46,067 nucleotides of DNA from assembly GCF_006442205.1 (NCBI RefSeq), contig NZ_VFVR01000018.1, positions 1-46,067 of the forward strand, written 5' to 3'. Made by a program: the position numbers and the translations under genes. Below the pieces are notes generated by a model that saw only the letters and a list, made by a program, of their open reading frames with translations, was not told where the DNA came from and did no database searches. Positions within the stretch are counted from its first letter, which is position 1. Each line of letters begins with the position of its first letter. Positions 29,351 through 38,594 of this stretch are shown here, piece by piece. This DNA comes from Mesorhizobium sp. B2-3-12. GTDB taxonomy: Bacteria > Pseudomonadota > Alphaproteobacteria > Rhizobiales > Rhizobiaceae.

Positions 29351-29905
29351 ATGCTGGAGATAAGGTCCCTCGGTATCGACGGGGTGCTGGAAATCGTTCC
29401 CAAACGCCACGGCGACGCCCGCGGTTTCTTCATGGAAACCTACAATGTCGAGCGCTTTTCGCAGGCCGGCATCGACCTGGTTTTCGTGCAGGACAATCAT
29501 TCCTATTCCGCCGCCGCGGGCGTTTTGCGGGGGCTTCACTACCAGCTCGCGCCGCGCGCCCAGGACAAGTTGCTGCGGGTCGTCAGAGGCAGCGTTCTCG
29601 ATGTCGCGGTCGATATCCGCCGCGCCTCGCAAACCTTTGGAAAATGGGTCGCCCTCGAAGTGTCGGCCGACAAGGGCAACCAGATCCTGGTGCCGAAGGG
29701 CTTCGCGCACGGCTTCGTCACGCTCGTGCCCGACACCGAGGTGCTGTACAAGGTGACCGACACCTATTCGCCCGAGCATGACCGGTCGATCCGTTTCGAC
29801 GATCCCGCCATCGGCATCGAATGGCCGTCGCTGGCCGGCGGGTTCCAGCTTTCCGACAAGGACCTCAAGGCGCCGGCGCTGGCCGCGGCCGAGGTGTTCG
29901 CCTGA
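29351..29905 (+). CDS. rfbC: dTDP-4-dehydrorhamnose 3,5-epimerase
   Basis: This 184-residue cupin enzyme inverts carbons 3 and 5 of dTDP-4-keto-6-deoxyglucose. Characteristic motifs are PKRHGDARGFFMETYN, VQDNHSYSAAAGVLRGLHYQ (with the catalytic His), VLDVAVDIRRASQTFGKWV, PKGFAHGFVTL and the YKVTDTYSPEHDRSIRFDDP end. It starts one base after rmlA stops and its TGA overlaps the rmlB ATG (TGATG). The order A-C-B-D is a common rhizobial arrangement. Confidence 0.96.
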   Translation: MLEIRSLGIDGVLEIVPKRHGDARGFFMETYNVERFSQAGIDLVFVQDNHSYSAAAGVLRGLHYQLAPRAQDKLLRVVRGSVLDVAVDIRRASQTFGKWVALEVSADKGNQILVPKGFAHGFVTLVPDTEVLYKVTDTYSPEHDRSIRFDDPAIGIEWPSLAGGFQLSDKDLKAPALAAAEVFA

Positions 29906-31005
29906 TGGAGCGTGTGGTGCATAAGGACGGCGGCTTGAATTTTCTGGTGACGGGCGGTGCCGGCTTCATCGGTTCGGCGGTATGCCGGCATCTGTGCGCC
30001 AATCCGGCCTACCGGGTGACCAATCTGGACAAGCTGACCTATGCGGGCAACCTGGCCTCGCTGCGGCCGATCGAGAATGCCCATAATTACAGCTTCGCCC
30101 AGGCCGATATCTGCGACGACAGGGCGGTGCTCGATATCCTGCGCCGCCACGACATCGACCTCGTCATGAACCTTGCCGCCGAGAGCCATGTCGACCGTTC
30201 GATCGATGGACCGGGCGCCTTCATCGAGACCAACATCGTCGGCACCTACAAGATGCTCAATGCCGCGCTGGAATACTGGCGCGGCCTGTCCGATGACAGG
30301 AAGAGCCGCTTCCGCTTCCATCACGTCTCCACCGACGAGGTGTTCGGCGACCTGCCTTTCGACGGCGGCATGTTCGTCGAGGAGACACCCTACGCGCCGT
30401 CCTCGCCCTATTCCGCCTCGAAGGCGGCCTCGGACCATCTGGTGCGCGCCTGGCACGAAACCTACGGCCTGCCGGTCGTGCTCTCCAACTGTTCGAACAA
30501 TTACGGCCCCTATCATTTCCCCGAAAAGCTGATCCCGCTCGTCATCCTCAACGCGCTCGACGAAAAGCCGCTGCCGGTCTATGGCGCCGGCGCCAATGTG
30601 CGCGACTGGCTGTTCGTCGAGGATCACGCGCGCGCCCTGGAACTGGTCGCCACCAAGGGGCATCCGGGTGAGAGCTACAATGTCGGCGGCAATTCGGAAC
30701 GTACCAACCTTGCCGTCGTCGAGACGATCTGCGACCTGCTCGACACCAGGCGTCCGCGCGCTGGCGGCAGGCGCTATCGCGAGCTGATCTCCTTCGTCTC
30801 CGATCGTCCCGGCCACGACCGCCGCTACGCCATCGATGCTTCCAAGATAGGCCGCGAACTCGGCTGGACGCCCCGGGAGGATTTCGACAGCGGCCTTGCC
30901 AGGACCGTCGACTGGTTCCTCGACAACAAATGGTGGTGGGGGCCGATCCGCGAACAGCGCTATGCCGGCGAAAGACTGGGCGAAGCTCGCAAGGTGGGCG
31001 CATGA
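29905..31005 (+). CDS. rfbB: dTDP-glucose 4,6-dehydratase
   Basis: This 366-residue extended SDR enzyme converts dTDP-glucose to dTDP-4-keto-6-deoxyglucose with bound NAD. It has TGGAGFIGSAVCRHL, the AAESHVDRSIDGP loop, HVSTDEVFGDL (catalytic Asp-Glu after Thr), and YSASKAASDHLVRAW (Tyr-x3-Lys). The NCSNNYGPYHFPEKLIPL and ELGWTPREDFDSGLARTVDWF blocks complete the family pattern. The ATG at 29905 overlaps the rmlC stop. The first 12 residues before NFLVTGGAGF are slightly longer than usual. Its TGA overlaps the rmlD start (ATGA). Confidence 0.97.
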   Translation: MERVVHKDGGLNFLVTGGAGFIGSAVCRHLCANPAYRVTNLDKLTYAGNLASLRPIENAHNYSFAQADICDDRAVLDILRRHDIDLVMNLAAESHVDRSIDGPGAFIETNIVGTYKMLNAALEYWRGLSDDRKSRFRFHHVSTDEVFGDLPFDGGMFVEETPYAPSSPYSASKAASDHLVRAWHETYGLPVVLSNCSNNYGPYHFPEKLIPLVILNALDEKPLPVYGAGANVRDWLFVEDHARALELVATKGHPGESYNVGGNSERTNLAVVETICDLLDTRRPRAGGRRYRELISFVSDRPGHDRRYAIDASKIGRELGWTPREDFDSGLARTVDWFLDNKWWWGPIREQRYAGERLGEARKVGA

Positions 31006-31907
31006 GGCTCCTCGTCACCGGGCGGGACGGCCAGGTCGCGGCGAGCCTGCTGGAGGCCGGCCAGGCGCGCGCCGGCGTGGAGGTCGTCGCCATCGGCCGT
31101 CCGCAACTCGACCTCGCGAAACCCGCGACGGTCATCGACGCCATCGCCGCCGTCAAGCCCGACATCGTCGTGTCGGCCGCCGCCTATACGGCAGTCGACC
31201 AGGCCGAGGACGAGCCCGATCTGGCCTTTGCGGTCAACGCGGCCGGCGCCGGCAAGGTGGCCGAGGCAGCGGCGCGACTGGGCGTGCCGGTCATTCATCT
31301 GTCGACCGACTATGTCTTCGACGGAACCAAGGCCGACGCCTATGTCGAGATCGACCCGACGGCGCCGCTCGGTGTCTACGGCGCCTCCAAGCTTGCCGGC
31401 GAACAGGCTGTGGCCGCCGCCAATGCAAGCCACCTGATCCTGCGCACCGCCTGGGTCTACAGCCCGTTTGGCAAGAATTTCGTGAAGACAATGCTCAGGC
31501 TCGCGGCCGACCGCGACGAGATTTCGGTAGTGGCCGATCAACGGGGAAATCCCACATCCGGCCTTGATATCGCCGACGCGATCCTGCATGCGGCGAGCAT
31601 GCTGCACCGCAACAACGACGCCGCCGCCTTCGGCACCTATCATCTGGCCGGCACCGGCGAGACCAACTGGAGCGGCTTTGCCCGTCATATCCTGGACACA
31701 AGCTTGAAGTTTGGTGGTCCTTGGGCGCGGGTACGGGATATCACGACGATGGACTACCCAACCAAGGCGCGCCGCCCCGCCAATTCCCGGCTTTCAAGCG
31801 CGAAATTCGCTGACGTGTTCGCATGGACGGCGCCCGGCTGGCGGGAGTCGACGGGGGAGGTGGTGCGGCTGGTGGTAGGCGAGACCAAACAGGCGCTGAC
31901 CGTATGA
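31002..31907 (+). CDS. rfbD: dTDP-4-dehydrorhamnose reductase
   Basis: This 301-residue NADPH-dependent SDR makes the final product, dTDP-L-rhamnose. It opens RLLVTGRDGQVAASLLE, a slightly altered GxxGxxG, and has VVSAAAYTAVDQAEDEPDLAFAVNA, the VIHLSTDYVFDGTK motif, YGASKLAGEQAV (Tyr-x3-Lys) and RTAWVYSPFGKNFVKTMLRL. Length is normal for RmlD. It overlaps rmlB by 4 bp upstream and the 1206-residue gene by 4 bp downstream, so rhamnose supply and its consumer are translationally linked. Confidence 0.96.
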   Translation: MRLLVTGRDGQVAASLLEAGQARAGVEVVAIGRPQLDLAKPATVIDAIAAVKPDIVVSAAAYTAVDQAEDEPDLAFAVNAAGAGKVAEAAARLGVPVIHLSTDYVFDGTKADAYVEIDPTAPLGVYGASKLAGEQAVAAANASHLILRTAWVYSPFGKNFVKTMLRLAADRDEISVVADQRGNPTSGLDIADAILHAASMLHRNNDAAAFGTYHLAGTGETNWSGFARHILDTSLKFGGPWARVRDITTMDYPTKARRPANSRLSSAKFADVFAWTAPGWRESTGEVVRLVVGETKQALTV

Positions 31908-34900
31908 ACAAGCACCCTTCGGCGGAAAATCTGCAGGACGCGACACCCGGCGATCAGGTGGCGCCGAAAACACGCAAAGCAGGGCCACAGGCTGCCAAGC
32001 GCACCTGCATCATGGTGCTCGGCATGCATCGCTCGGGCACCAGCGCGCTGACGAGGGCAATCAGCCTGCTCGGCGCCGAACTTCCGAAGAATTTGCTGGG
32101 CGCCAATCCCTCGAACCCGGCAGGGCATTGGGAGCCGGAGCGCCTTATCGAACTGCACGACCAGATGTTGGCCGAGGCAGGAAGTAGCTGGGATGATTGG
32201 CGCGCCTTTGATCCAAGCGACTTGGGCGCGGCGCGCTTACGTTTTTACAAAGCCGAAATTGCCCGACTGATTGACAAGGAATATGGCAGTGCGCCGCTGT
32301 TCGTCCTCAAGGAGCCCCGTATCTCGCGCTTCGTACCGCTTTACGCGGACATACTGGAACGAATGCGCATCGACGTGCGGTACGTGCTCATCGAGCGTAA
32401 TCCGCTGGCTGTAGTTGCTTCCTTGGCTAACAGGGACGGATTCACGACAGGTTTCAGTTCTCTTCTTTGGTTGCGCCATGAACTGGAGGCCGAGCGCGCC
32501 ACCAGGAACTATCCCCGCATCTTTGTTTCTTATGAGGCCATGCTTGGCGATTGGCGCGCGGGAATCGACGAGATCACCAACGTTCTTAAAATCGACTGGC
32601 CAACATCAGCCGTCGAATGGCATGCATTGTTGTCCACGCACTTCTCGGCGGACCATCAGCACTTCACGGCCAGCCCGGACCTTCTTGATGCCGATCCGCG
32701 CGTTGCTGACTGGGTCAAAGAGGCGTACGGCGCGCTGACGGATCTTGGTAAGAGCGCCAATGACGAAGTGGCGATGGCGCGGCTTGATGCCGTACGAGTC
32801 GCATTTGATCGTGCAAGCTCAATCTTTGGCGATGCATCCTTCCCTGAAATGAATGTGCGCATCAAGGCGATGTCAATGGTGCAAGCGGAAGCGCAAGCGC
32901 TAGCGGATCAACTCTCTATAGAAAATGAAAAGATGGGGGCCGAGGTCGAAAGGATGCGTGCGAAGGGCGTCGCACTGGAGGCCAAATTCTCAAGGGACCT
33001 GGGGAAGGCACTGCAAGAGTCTCAGAGGACGATGGATCGAGAAAATGCGGAAGCTGAAACCCGGCAAGCGGTAGTTGACAAGCTGCGCGCTGATATCGAC
33101 GCAAGAGATCATGAAATTGAGCAGAAAAACCTGATTATCTCGGATGAGAAAAACAAATTGCTGCATGCAATTGAAACAATTTCGGAGATGAAGAAAAGTA
33201 GATCGTGGAAGCTGATGGCCCCGTTTCGTGTGGCAAAAACAGTGGGGCTTTCGGCCGAGCGGTTTGTCGTAGGGACTGGCCTGCGTAAGATGAAAAGTGC
33301 TCGCTATTTGCTAAATCGTGTAATCGTTGTTTCGAGGGACGACGGGATCGTTTCTGTTTTGGAGAGAACAAGAAAGTTTGTCGCGAGAAGGCGGGATGCC
33401 AAGCAGTACCAAAAGACGGATATATCTGGAACTGTGTCTTCCTTTCATTTAACCAATGAAATTGGTGCAACAAACGCTAGACGACCTTTGCCCGAACGGG
33501 ATATCGCGATTCGGATACCCCTGGCCTGGGCATCAAAGGTCGTGCTGCCGAAGAATATTGCCGTTGTAGTTCACGCATTTTATGTGGAATTGTTCCCGGA
33601 AATTCTTGCATCGCTGGAAAACATTGAGGCAGACTTCAAGCTGTATGTCTCAACGACAGATGAGGAAAAAAAGCAGATAATAAGCTCCATGTGCTCAAGT
33701 CATGGATTGAGCAACGTAGAAATTAGAATTTTCGAGAACAAAGGAAGAGATGTCGCCCCAAAGATCGTTGGTTTTCGCGATATCTACGTTAAGCATGATT
33801 TTTTCCTCCACTTACATACAAAAAAATCACCGCATTTGTCTGATCTGGAGAATTGGCGATCTTATCTAATAGGCAACCTTATCGGCTCCAAGGACGTTGT
33901 TCGCTCTATTTTTTCACTTTTCTTGTCTGACAAAAATGTCGGGATAATCTATCCTCAGCATTTTGGCCCTGTTCGCGCTATGCTTAATTGGGGGTTCGAC
34001 TTCGAAGCGGCAAAAACCCTTTTGCGGCGCGCCAAATGGGATCTTAGCAAGGACAGTGTCTTGGAGTTTCCTTCTGGCTCCATGTTTTGGGGGCGGTCGG
34101 CTGCCATCAGGCCTCTTCTAGATCTAGGGCTGACGTTCGACGAGTTTCCCGAAGAGGACGGCCAAGTCGACGGTACTTTGGCGCATGCGATCGAGCGCAG
34201 CTATCTACATTTTGCGGAATGCGCCGGATTTCATTGGCTAAAGATTCAGAGTGGTATTGACTCTCCATCGGAGACACTTCTGACGCTGAAGAAGCCAACC
34301 GACGTCAAGCTGCTGGAGAAAATTTATGTACCACTTTTTGATGAGCCAGGGCGGTCCGAGTTCTCCCTGAGTAGAAGCTACGGCGAGCTTCGTCCTTTGA
34401 GAATGACGAAGTCGAGTAACGCGAAGCCCCGAATTAACTTGCTTCTGCCCACTATAGACCCGGTGTGGGTATTTGGTGGAATATCCACTGCTTTAAAGAT
34501 ATTTGAGGAAATTTGGTCTAGATTACCTGATTTTGACAAGAGGATCGTAGTTCTGGATTCTCCAGTAGAAAAAAATCATTTGGCGAGTTTTCCAAAATAT
34601 ACGTTGGATCCTTTAGGGAGCCGCGCTGTAATTTTTGATGCTTTTGATCGAGCTCTTGGCTTGGATGTTCGTAGGGATGACATATTTATATCGACGGCTT
34701 GGTGGTCGGAATATCTTCGGACTTCAATAGCAAGTTTTCAGAAAATGGCATTTGGGCACAGCTCGGGCGCGGTGTATTTCATACAAGATTACGAGTCGAA
34801 TTTTGTCCAATGGTCCTCGCGGTGGGCGATTGCAGAGTCTACGTATAATTTGGCTGAGAATGTTGTTGCTCTGGTGAATTCTGAGGAGCTGTCCTCGTTT

Positions 34901-35524
34901 ATGAATCGCAGATTTGGGCGGACAGATCAGGTCGTCGTTCCTTTCCGTATCAATGAGACGATCGAGCACAAAATTAGGCCTGTCCCCAAGGAGCGGATCA
35001 TCCTGTGCTATGGGAGGCCCAGTGCGGCTAGAAATTGCTTTGAAATAATCGTTGACGGCCTGTCGCTATGGCAACAGCGAAATCCTACCAACGCCAGCAA
35101 GTGGCAGGTAGTCTTCCTTGGGGAAGCTTTTGAGATGGCAAAAGTGTGGCCGGTGCAAAATAGTGCCGTTCCTGGCAAGGTCAGCCTTGAAGAATATGCT
35201 GCATATCTAAGTCGAGCGAGTGTCGGGATATCTCTGATGATATCCCCGCATCCCAGCTACCCCCCGCTGGAAATGGCTCATGCCGGACTTATCACCATCT
35301 CCAACAATTATGATACAAAGAACATCTCCGCGAGAAGTCCGAACCTAATAGGGCTTGATCACGTAACGCCCGATACGGTCGCGGCCGCACTTGAGAAGTG
35401 CGCCCTGGCAGCTGAAGAGAATATTGGACGCGTGGTGAAGCGAGAAGAGATACGGGAAATCCCCCTTGTCGGAAGTAGATACGACCCTGCCGAGCTCGCA
35501 GGCAGATTGCGGTCATCGCTATGA
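31904..35524 (+). CDS. Three-part glycan protein: sulfotransferase-like, coiled coil, RgpF-like, WsaF-like glycosyltransferase
   Basis: This 1206-residue protein combines several modules. Residues about 34-260 fit a sulfotransferase: PAPS 5'-phosphate loop GMHRSGTSAL (40-49) and 3'-phosphate segment RNPLAVVAS (165-173). Residues about 325-425 form a coiled coil, ending in the SRSWKLMAPFR motif (432-442) common in large glycan-chain enzymes. Residues about 550-800 resemble RgpF (rhamnan synthesis, PF05045), with ENKGRDVAPKI and FFLHLHTKKSPH. Residues about 842-1200 resemble the WsaF rhamnosyltransferase (FGGISTALKIFEEI, FISTAWWSEYLRTS, YFIQDYESNFVQW). It is coupled to rmlD. I infer a chain-modifying or terminating rhamnosyltransferase; sulfation is unproven. 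The DNA turns AT-rich after about 33.1 kb, inside the gene. Confidence 0.82.
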   Translation: MNKHPSAENLQDATPGDQVAPKTRKAGPQAAKRTCIMVLGMHRSGTSALTRAISLLGAELPKNLLGANPSNPAGHWEPERLIELHDQMLAEAGSSWDDWRAFDPSDLGAARLRFYKAEIARLIDKEYGSAPLFVLKEPRISRFVPLYADILERMRIDVRYVLIERNPLAVVASLANRDGFTTGFSSLLWLRHELEAERATRNYPRIFVSYEAMLGDWRAGIDEITNVLKIDWPTSAVEWHALLSTHFSADHQHFTASPDLLDADPRVADWVKEAYGALTDLGKSANDEVAMARLDAVRVAFDRASSIFGDASFPEMNVRIKAMSMVQAEAQALADQLSIENEKMGAEVERMRAKGVALEAKFSRDLGKALQESQRTMDRENAEAETRQAVVDKLRADIDARDHEIEQKNLIISDEKNKLLHAIETISEMKKSRSWKLMAPFRVAKTVGLSAERFVVGTGLRKMKSARYLLNRVIVVSRDDGIVSVLERTRKFVARRRDAKQYQKTDISGTVSSFHLTNEIGATNARRPLPERDIAIRIPLAWASKVVLPKNIAVVVHAFYVELFPEILASLENIEADFKLYVSTTDEEKKQIISSMCSSHGLSNVEIRIFENKGRDVAPKIVGFRDIYVKHDFFLHLHTKKSPHLSDLENWRSYLIGNLIGSKDVVRSIFSLFLSDKNVGIIYPQHFGPVRAMLNWGFDFEAAKTLLRRAKWDLSKDSVLEFPSGSMFWGRSAAIRPLLDLGLTFDEFPEEDGQVDGTLAHAIERSYLHFAECAGFHWLKIQSGIDSPSETLLTLKKPTDVKLLEKIYVPLFDEPGRSEFSLSRSYGELRPLRMTKSSNAKPRINLLLPTIDPVWVFGGISTALKIFEEIWSRLPDFDKRIVVLDSPVEKNHLASFPKYTLDPLGSRAVIFDAFDRALGLDVRRDDIFISTAWWSEYLRTSIASFQKMAFGHSSGAVYFIQDYESNFVQWSSRWAIAESTYNLAENVVALVNSEELSSFMNRRFGRTDQVVVPFRINETIEHKIRPVPKERIILCYGRPSAARNCFEIIVDGLSLWQQRNPTNASKWQVVFLGEAFEMAKVWPVQNSAVPGKVSLEEYAAYLSRASVGISLMISPHPSYPPLEMAHAGLITISNNYDTKNISARSPNLIGLDHVTPDTVAAALEKCALAAEENIGRVVKREEIREIPLVGSRYDPAELAGRLRSSL

Positions 35525-36303
35525 ATGGAGTCAAAGTGGATACATTTAATTTTCGGGGGTACGAGATTCCCATTCATCTTATGATGTTGACGGGCGGTGG
35601 CCCTGAGACATTCGAAGAAATATCCGATAAGCATTTTTTGTCTTTAAAGAAGCATGTAGCTATCGAGCCGGATCAGAAGCTTCTTGAAATAGGTTGCGGT
35701 ATTGGGCGCGATGCAATCCCACTCAGTTCATTTTTGACTTCGGGGGCTTATATGGGGGTCGATATAATTCGACCGTCTATAGAGTGGTGTACTGACCATG
35801 TTTCCAAGCGGTCCCCAAATTGCAAATTTGTTCATTTTGATGTTAAGGATCAACTCCACAATCCTCATGGGACTATCACGACAAAAGACATTTATCTTCC
35901 AGTATCGAACGAATCTGTGGATAGAATATTTCTATTCTCCGTTTTTACGCATATGTTTGAGGATGATATAATACACTATCTTAGAGAATTCAGGAGGTCG
36001 ATTAAGAAGGATGGACTTGTCTATGCCACAACTTTCCTATTCGATGATTTGATTTTGGATAAAGCGCGAGAAACTAATTTGACGATATTTGATCTTCGTT
36101 TCGAGCACCAAATTTCGGACGGTTGCAGAATTAATAATCTGACTTTTCCACTTGGTGCGGTCGCTTACACATTGGATAAATGGTTGGAAATGATTAACAT
36201 TGCCGGTTTCAGGCTGCGAGCGTCTGTGATCCGCGGTGGTTGGTCCGGGGCTTTCGAAAATCGGCTTGATGGACAGGACGTCCTTGTGCTTGAGCCCTCG
36301 TGA
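35521..36303 (+). CDS. SAM-dependent methyltransferase of the O-antigen locus
   Basis: This 260-residue class I methyltransferase has LLEIGCGIGRDAIPLSSFL (SAM glycine loop, about residues 54-72), an acidic strand end YMGVDIIRPSIEW, and PVSNESVDRIFLFSVFTHMFEDD preceding the REFRRSIKKDGLVYATTF strand. Its ATG overlaps the stop of the 1206-residue gene (ATGA), so the two are coupled. In ABC-dependent O-antigen systems a terminal methyl group often stops chain growth and is recognised by Wzt; this gene is the natural candidate. Codon use is AT-rich compared with flanking genes, consistent with transfer. Confidence 0.82.
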   Translation: MNGVKVDTFNFRGYEIPIHLMMLTGGGPETFEEISDKHFLSLKKHVAIEPDQKLLEIGCGIGRDAIPLSSFLTSGAYMGVDIIRPSIEWCTDHVSKRSPNCKFVHFDVKDQLHNPHGTITTKDIYLPVSNESVDRIFLFSVFTHMFEDDIIHYLREFRRSIKKDGLVYATTFLFDDLILDKARETNLTIFDLRFEHQISDGCRINNLTFPLGAVAYTLDKWLEMINIAGFRLRASVIRGGWSGAFENRLDGQDVLVLEPS

Positions 36304-36343
36304 AGCCGAGCCTGTGGCTTTTAACTACGGTCGTTGACGCAAG

Positions 36344-37138
36344 ATGTTCCCAAATTTACGCGGGTTGATATTCCCCCTCGTTCGCCGGGAAGTTACCGGC
36401 CGTTATCGTGGCTCCGCGTTCGGGTTGGCTTGGTCGCTGCTCAATCCGCTGTTCATGTTGGCTGTCTATACATTTGTCTTTGGTGTGGTGATGAAGTCGC
36501 GCTGGACTATTCCTGGTCAGCAAGGCGCCACAGATTCGACAGGAGAGTATGCGGTTGTCCTTTTCTGCGGATTGATCGTTTTCCAGTTCTTTGCGGAAGT
36601 GGTCTCGCTGGCACCCGGGTTGATCGTTGCCAACGCCAACTACGTCAAAAAGATCGTGTTTCCGATTCACATCCTACCCTTGGTTTCTGCGGGCGCGGCG
36701 CTGTTTCACGCAGCCGTCAGCTTGCTGGTGTTGCTGGTCTTTGCATATGCCGTCTTTGGTCATATTCCGCTGACGGTGATTTTGGCGCCACTGGCATTTG
36801 CCCCGCTGGTTGTCCTGGTGCTCGGCATCGCCTGGATACTGGCATCGATTGGCGTCTATTTCCGCGACATGAGCCAGATAGTGTCGCCACTGGTGACGGC
36901 GACAATGTTCTTGTCGCCGGTGTTCTTTCAGAGGGCGTCCCTTCCAATCTGGTTGCAGCCATGGCTTTCGCTGAACCCGTTAGCGATCCCTGTCGAGAAT
37001 TTTCGCAACGTGGTTCTTTTCGGCGTGCAGCCGAACTGGCCAGCGCTGGGTTATTATTCAGTTGCAGCGATGGCGATCGCTTTTCTAGGGTATCAATTTT
37101 TTCAGAAGACCCGTAGGGGCTTTGCCGATGTCCTCTAA
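36344..37138 (+). CDS. wzm: ABC-2 type polysaccharide export permease
   Basis: This 264-residue inner-membrane protein has six hydrophobic segments and the ABC-2 permease start PLVRREVTGRYRGSAFGLAWSLLNPLFMLAVYTFVFG, which is typical of Wzm/KpsM-type exporters. Later VYFRDMSQIVSPLVTATMFLSPVFF is the conserved amphipathic and fifth membrane region. It forms the channel through which the finished undecaprenyl-linked glycan is flipped. The gene begins 40 bp after the methyltransferase and overlaps the wzt start by 11 bp. Confidence 0.93.
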   Translation: MFPNLRGLIFPLVRREVTGRYRGSAFGLAWSLLNPLFMLAVYTFVFGVVMKSRWTIPGQQGATDSTGEYAVVLFCGLIVFQFFAEVVSLAPGLIVANANYVKKIVFPIHILPLVSAGAALFHAAVSLLVLLVFAYAVFGHIPLTVILAPLAFAPLVVLVLGIAWILASIGVYFRDMSQIVSPLVTATMFLSPVFFQRASLPIWLQPWLSLNPLAIPVENFRNVVLFGVQPNWPALGYYSVAAMAIAFLGYQFFQKTRRGFADVL

Positions 37139-38594
37139 CAAATCGGGGGCACAAGCCTCGGATATCGCCATCCGCGTATGCGATGTATCCAAACACTACG
37201 TCATGTTCGAACGGCCCGAAGACCGCTTCAAGCAGATGGTGGTCCCACGGCTGGAGCGCCTGATCGGACGTCCGCCACGTCGTTATTTTCGTGACTTTGC
37301 CGCCTTGTCCGATATTTCCTTTGAGGTTGGTCGTGGCGAAACTGTCGGTATCATCGGCCGCAACGGCTCCGGCAAGTCGACGCTGCTGCAAATTATCTGC
37401 GGTACGCTGCAGCCAACCAGCGGCTCGGTCGAAGTCAACGGCCGTATCGCTGCGCTGCTCGAGCTTGGTGCCGGATTCAACCCCGAGTTTACAGGCCGTG
37501 AAAACGTCTTCCTCAATGCATCGATCCTTGGTGTGCCCCGCAAGGAAATGGAGTGGCGTTTCGATGACATAGCCCGGTTCGCGGATATCGGTCCGTTCAT
37601 AGACCAGCCGGTGAAGACCTATTCGTCGGGCATGTATGTGCGGTTGGCCTTTGCTACCGCTATCAATGTCGATCCTGATATTCTGATAGTGGACGAAGCG
37701 CTGTCGGTGGGGGACGAAGCTTTTCAGCGCAAGTGTTTTGCCCGCATAGAGGATATCAAGGATAAAGGCGGAACCATCCTTTTTGTCAGTCATGGTGCGC
37801 AAACCATCGTGCAGCTATGCACGCGGGCAATCCTTCTTGATGGTGGCGAAAAGATTCTCGAGGGGAAGCCGAAGGCTGTGACCGGCCAATATCAGCGGTT
37901 GGTAAATGCAAGTGCTGATGGTGCCGCGGAGATCCGATCGAATATCCTCTCCATCAGGGATTCATCTCCAGATGAGCCTTCGGTGGCGAAGGCCCAGGTA
38001 CGCCAGCCGGCAGTTAGTAGTCCAAGTGACAGCTCCCTCTGGGCGGAACATTTGGAAGAGTCCCCCGGGGCATTCACGGATATCGGCGATTATCTCGATG
38101 ACGGCATGCAATCTCAATCGATTGAGTCTCACGAAGTTCGTGGGGCACGCATTCATAGCATGCGCGTATCGACGCTCAGCGGTAAACCTGTGAACGTTCT
38201 CCGTCTTGGGCGTCGCTATGTCTTTGAATACCAAGTCGATTTTATCGCCAGCGCCCAGAATGTTGGGTTTGGAATTTGGATTCGAACCACGGAGGGTTAC
38301 GGGCTCGGTGGGGCTCAAACCATTCGCTCTCCAGATCAAAGAACGAAGTCTGTGTCCTCTGGGCAATCGATCTCTGTTCGTTGGGAGTTTTCTTGCTCAA
38401 TGCTTCCAGGCGTCTATTTCCTCAGCAGCGGCGTTAGCGGAACACGAGATTCCGAGCGCATCGTGATGCACAGGATTGTGGATGCGCTGATGGTAAGGGT
38501 GGCCCCTGAAGTCGGATCGCTTGCGGTAGGGCGTGTCGACTTCGGAGCACAGCCCTACCTATCAACGGTTACCTCAAGGGTTGAGGATCGGTGA
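37128..38594 (+). CDS. wzt: Polysaccharide export ATPase with C-terminal glycan-recognition domain
   Basis: This 488-residue protein has a normal export ATPase in residues 1-265: Walker A GRNGSGKST (77-85), the degenerate signature YSSGM (165-169) usual for Wzt/TagH, and Walker B ending D189-E190. After a linker (about 270-335) comes a Wzt_C-type beta-sandwich (about 340-480; RVSTLSGKPVNVLRLGRRYVFEY, SVRWEFSCSMLPGVYFLSSGV). In Wzt of O8/O9a systems this domain binds the modified chain end and gates export. The ATG at 37128 has AGGGG upstream. Its last 21 bp overlap the convergent rhamnosyltransferase-like gene. Confidence 0.92.
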   Translation: MSSNKSGAQASDIAIRVCDVSKHYVMFERPEDRFKQMVVPRLERLIGRPPRRYFRDFAALSDISFEVGRGETVGIIGRNGSGKSTLLQIICGTLQPTSGSVEVNGRIAALLELGAGFNPEFTGRENVFLNASILGVPRKEMEWRFDDIARFADIGPFIDQPVKTYSSGMYVRLAFATAINVDPDILIVDEALSVGDEAFQRKCFARIEDIKDKGGTILFVSHGAQTIVQLCTRAILLDGGEKILEGKPKAVTGQYQRLVNASADGAAEIRSNILSIRDSSPDEPSVAKAQVRQPAVSSPSDSSLWAEHLEESPGAFTDIGDYLDDGMQSQSIESHEVRGARIHSMRVSTLSGKPVNVLRLGRRYVFEYQVDFIASAQNVGFGIWIRTTEGYGLGGAQTIRSPDQRTKSVSSGQSISVRWEFSCSMLPGVYFLSSGVSGTRDSERIVMHRIVDALMVRVAPEVGSLAVGRVDFGAQPYLSTVTSRVEDR

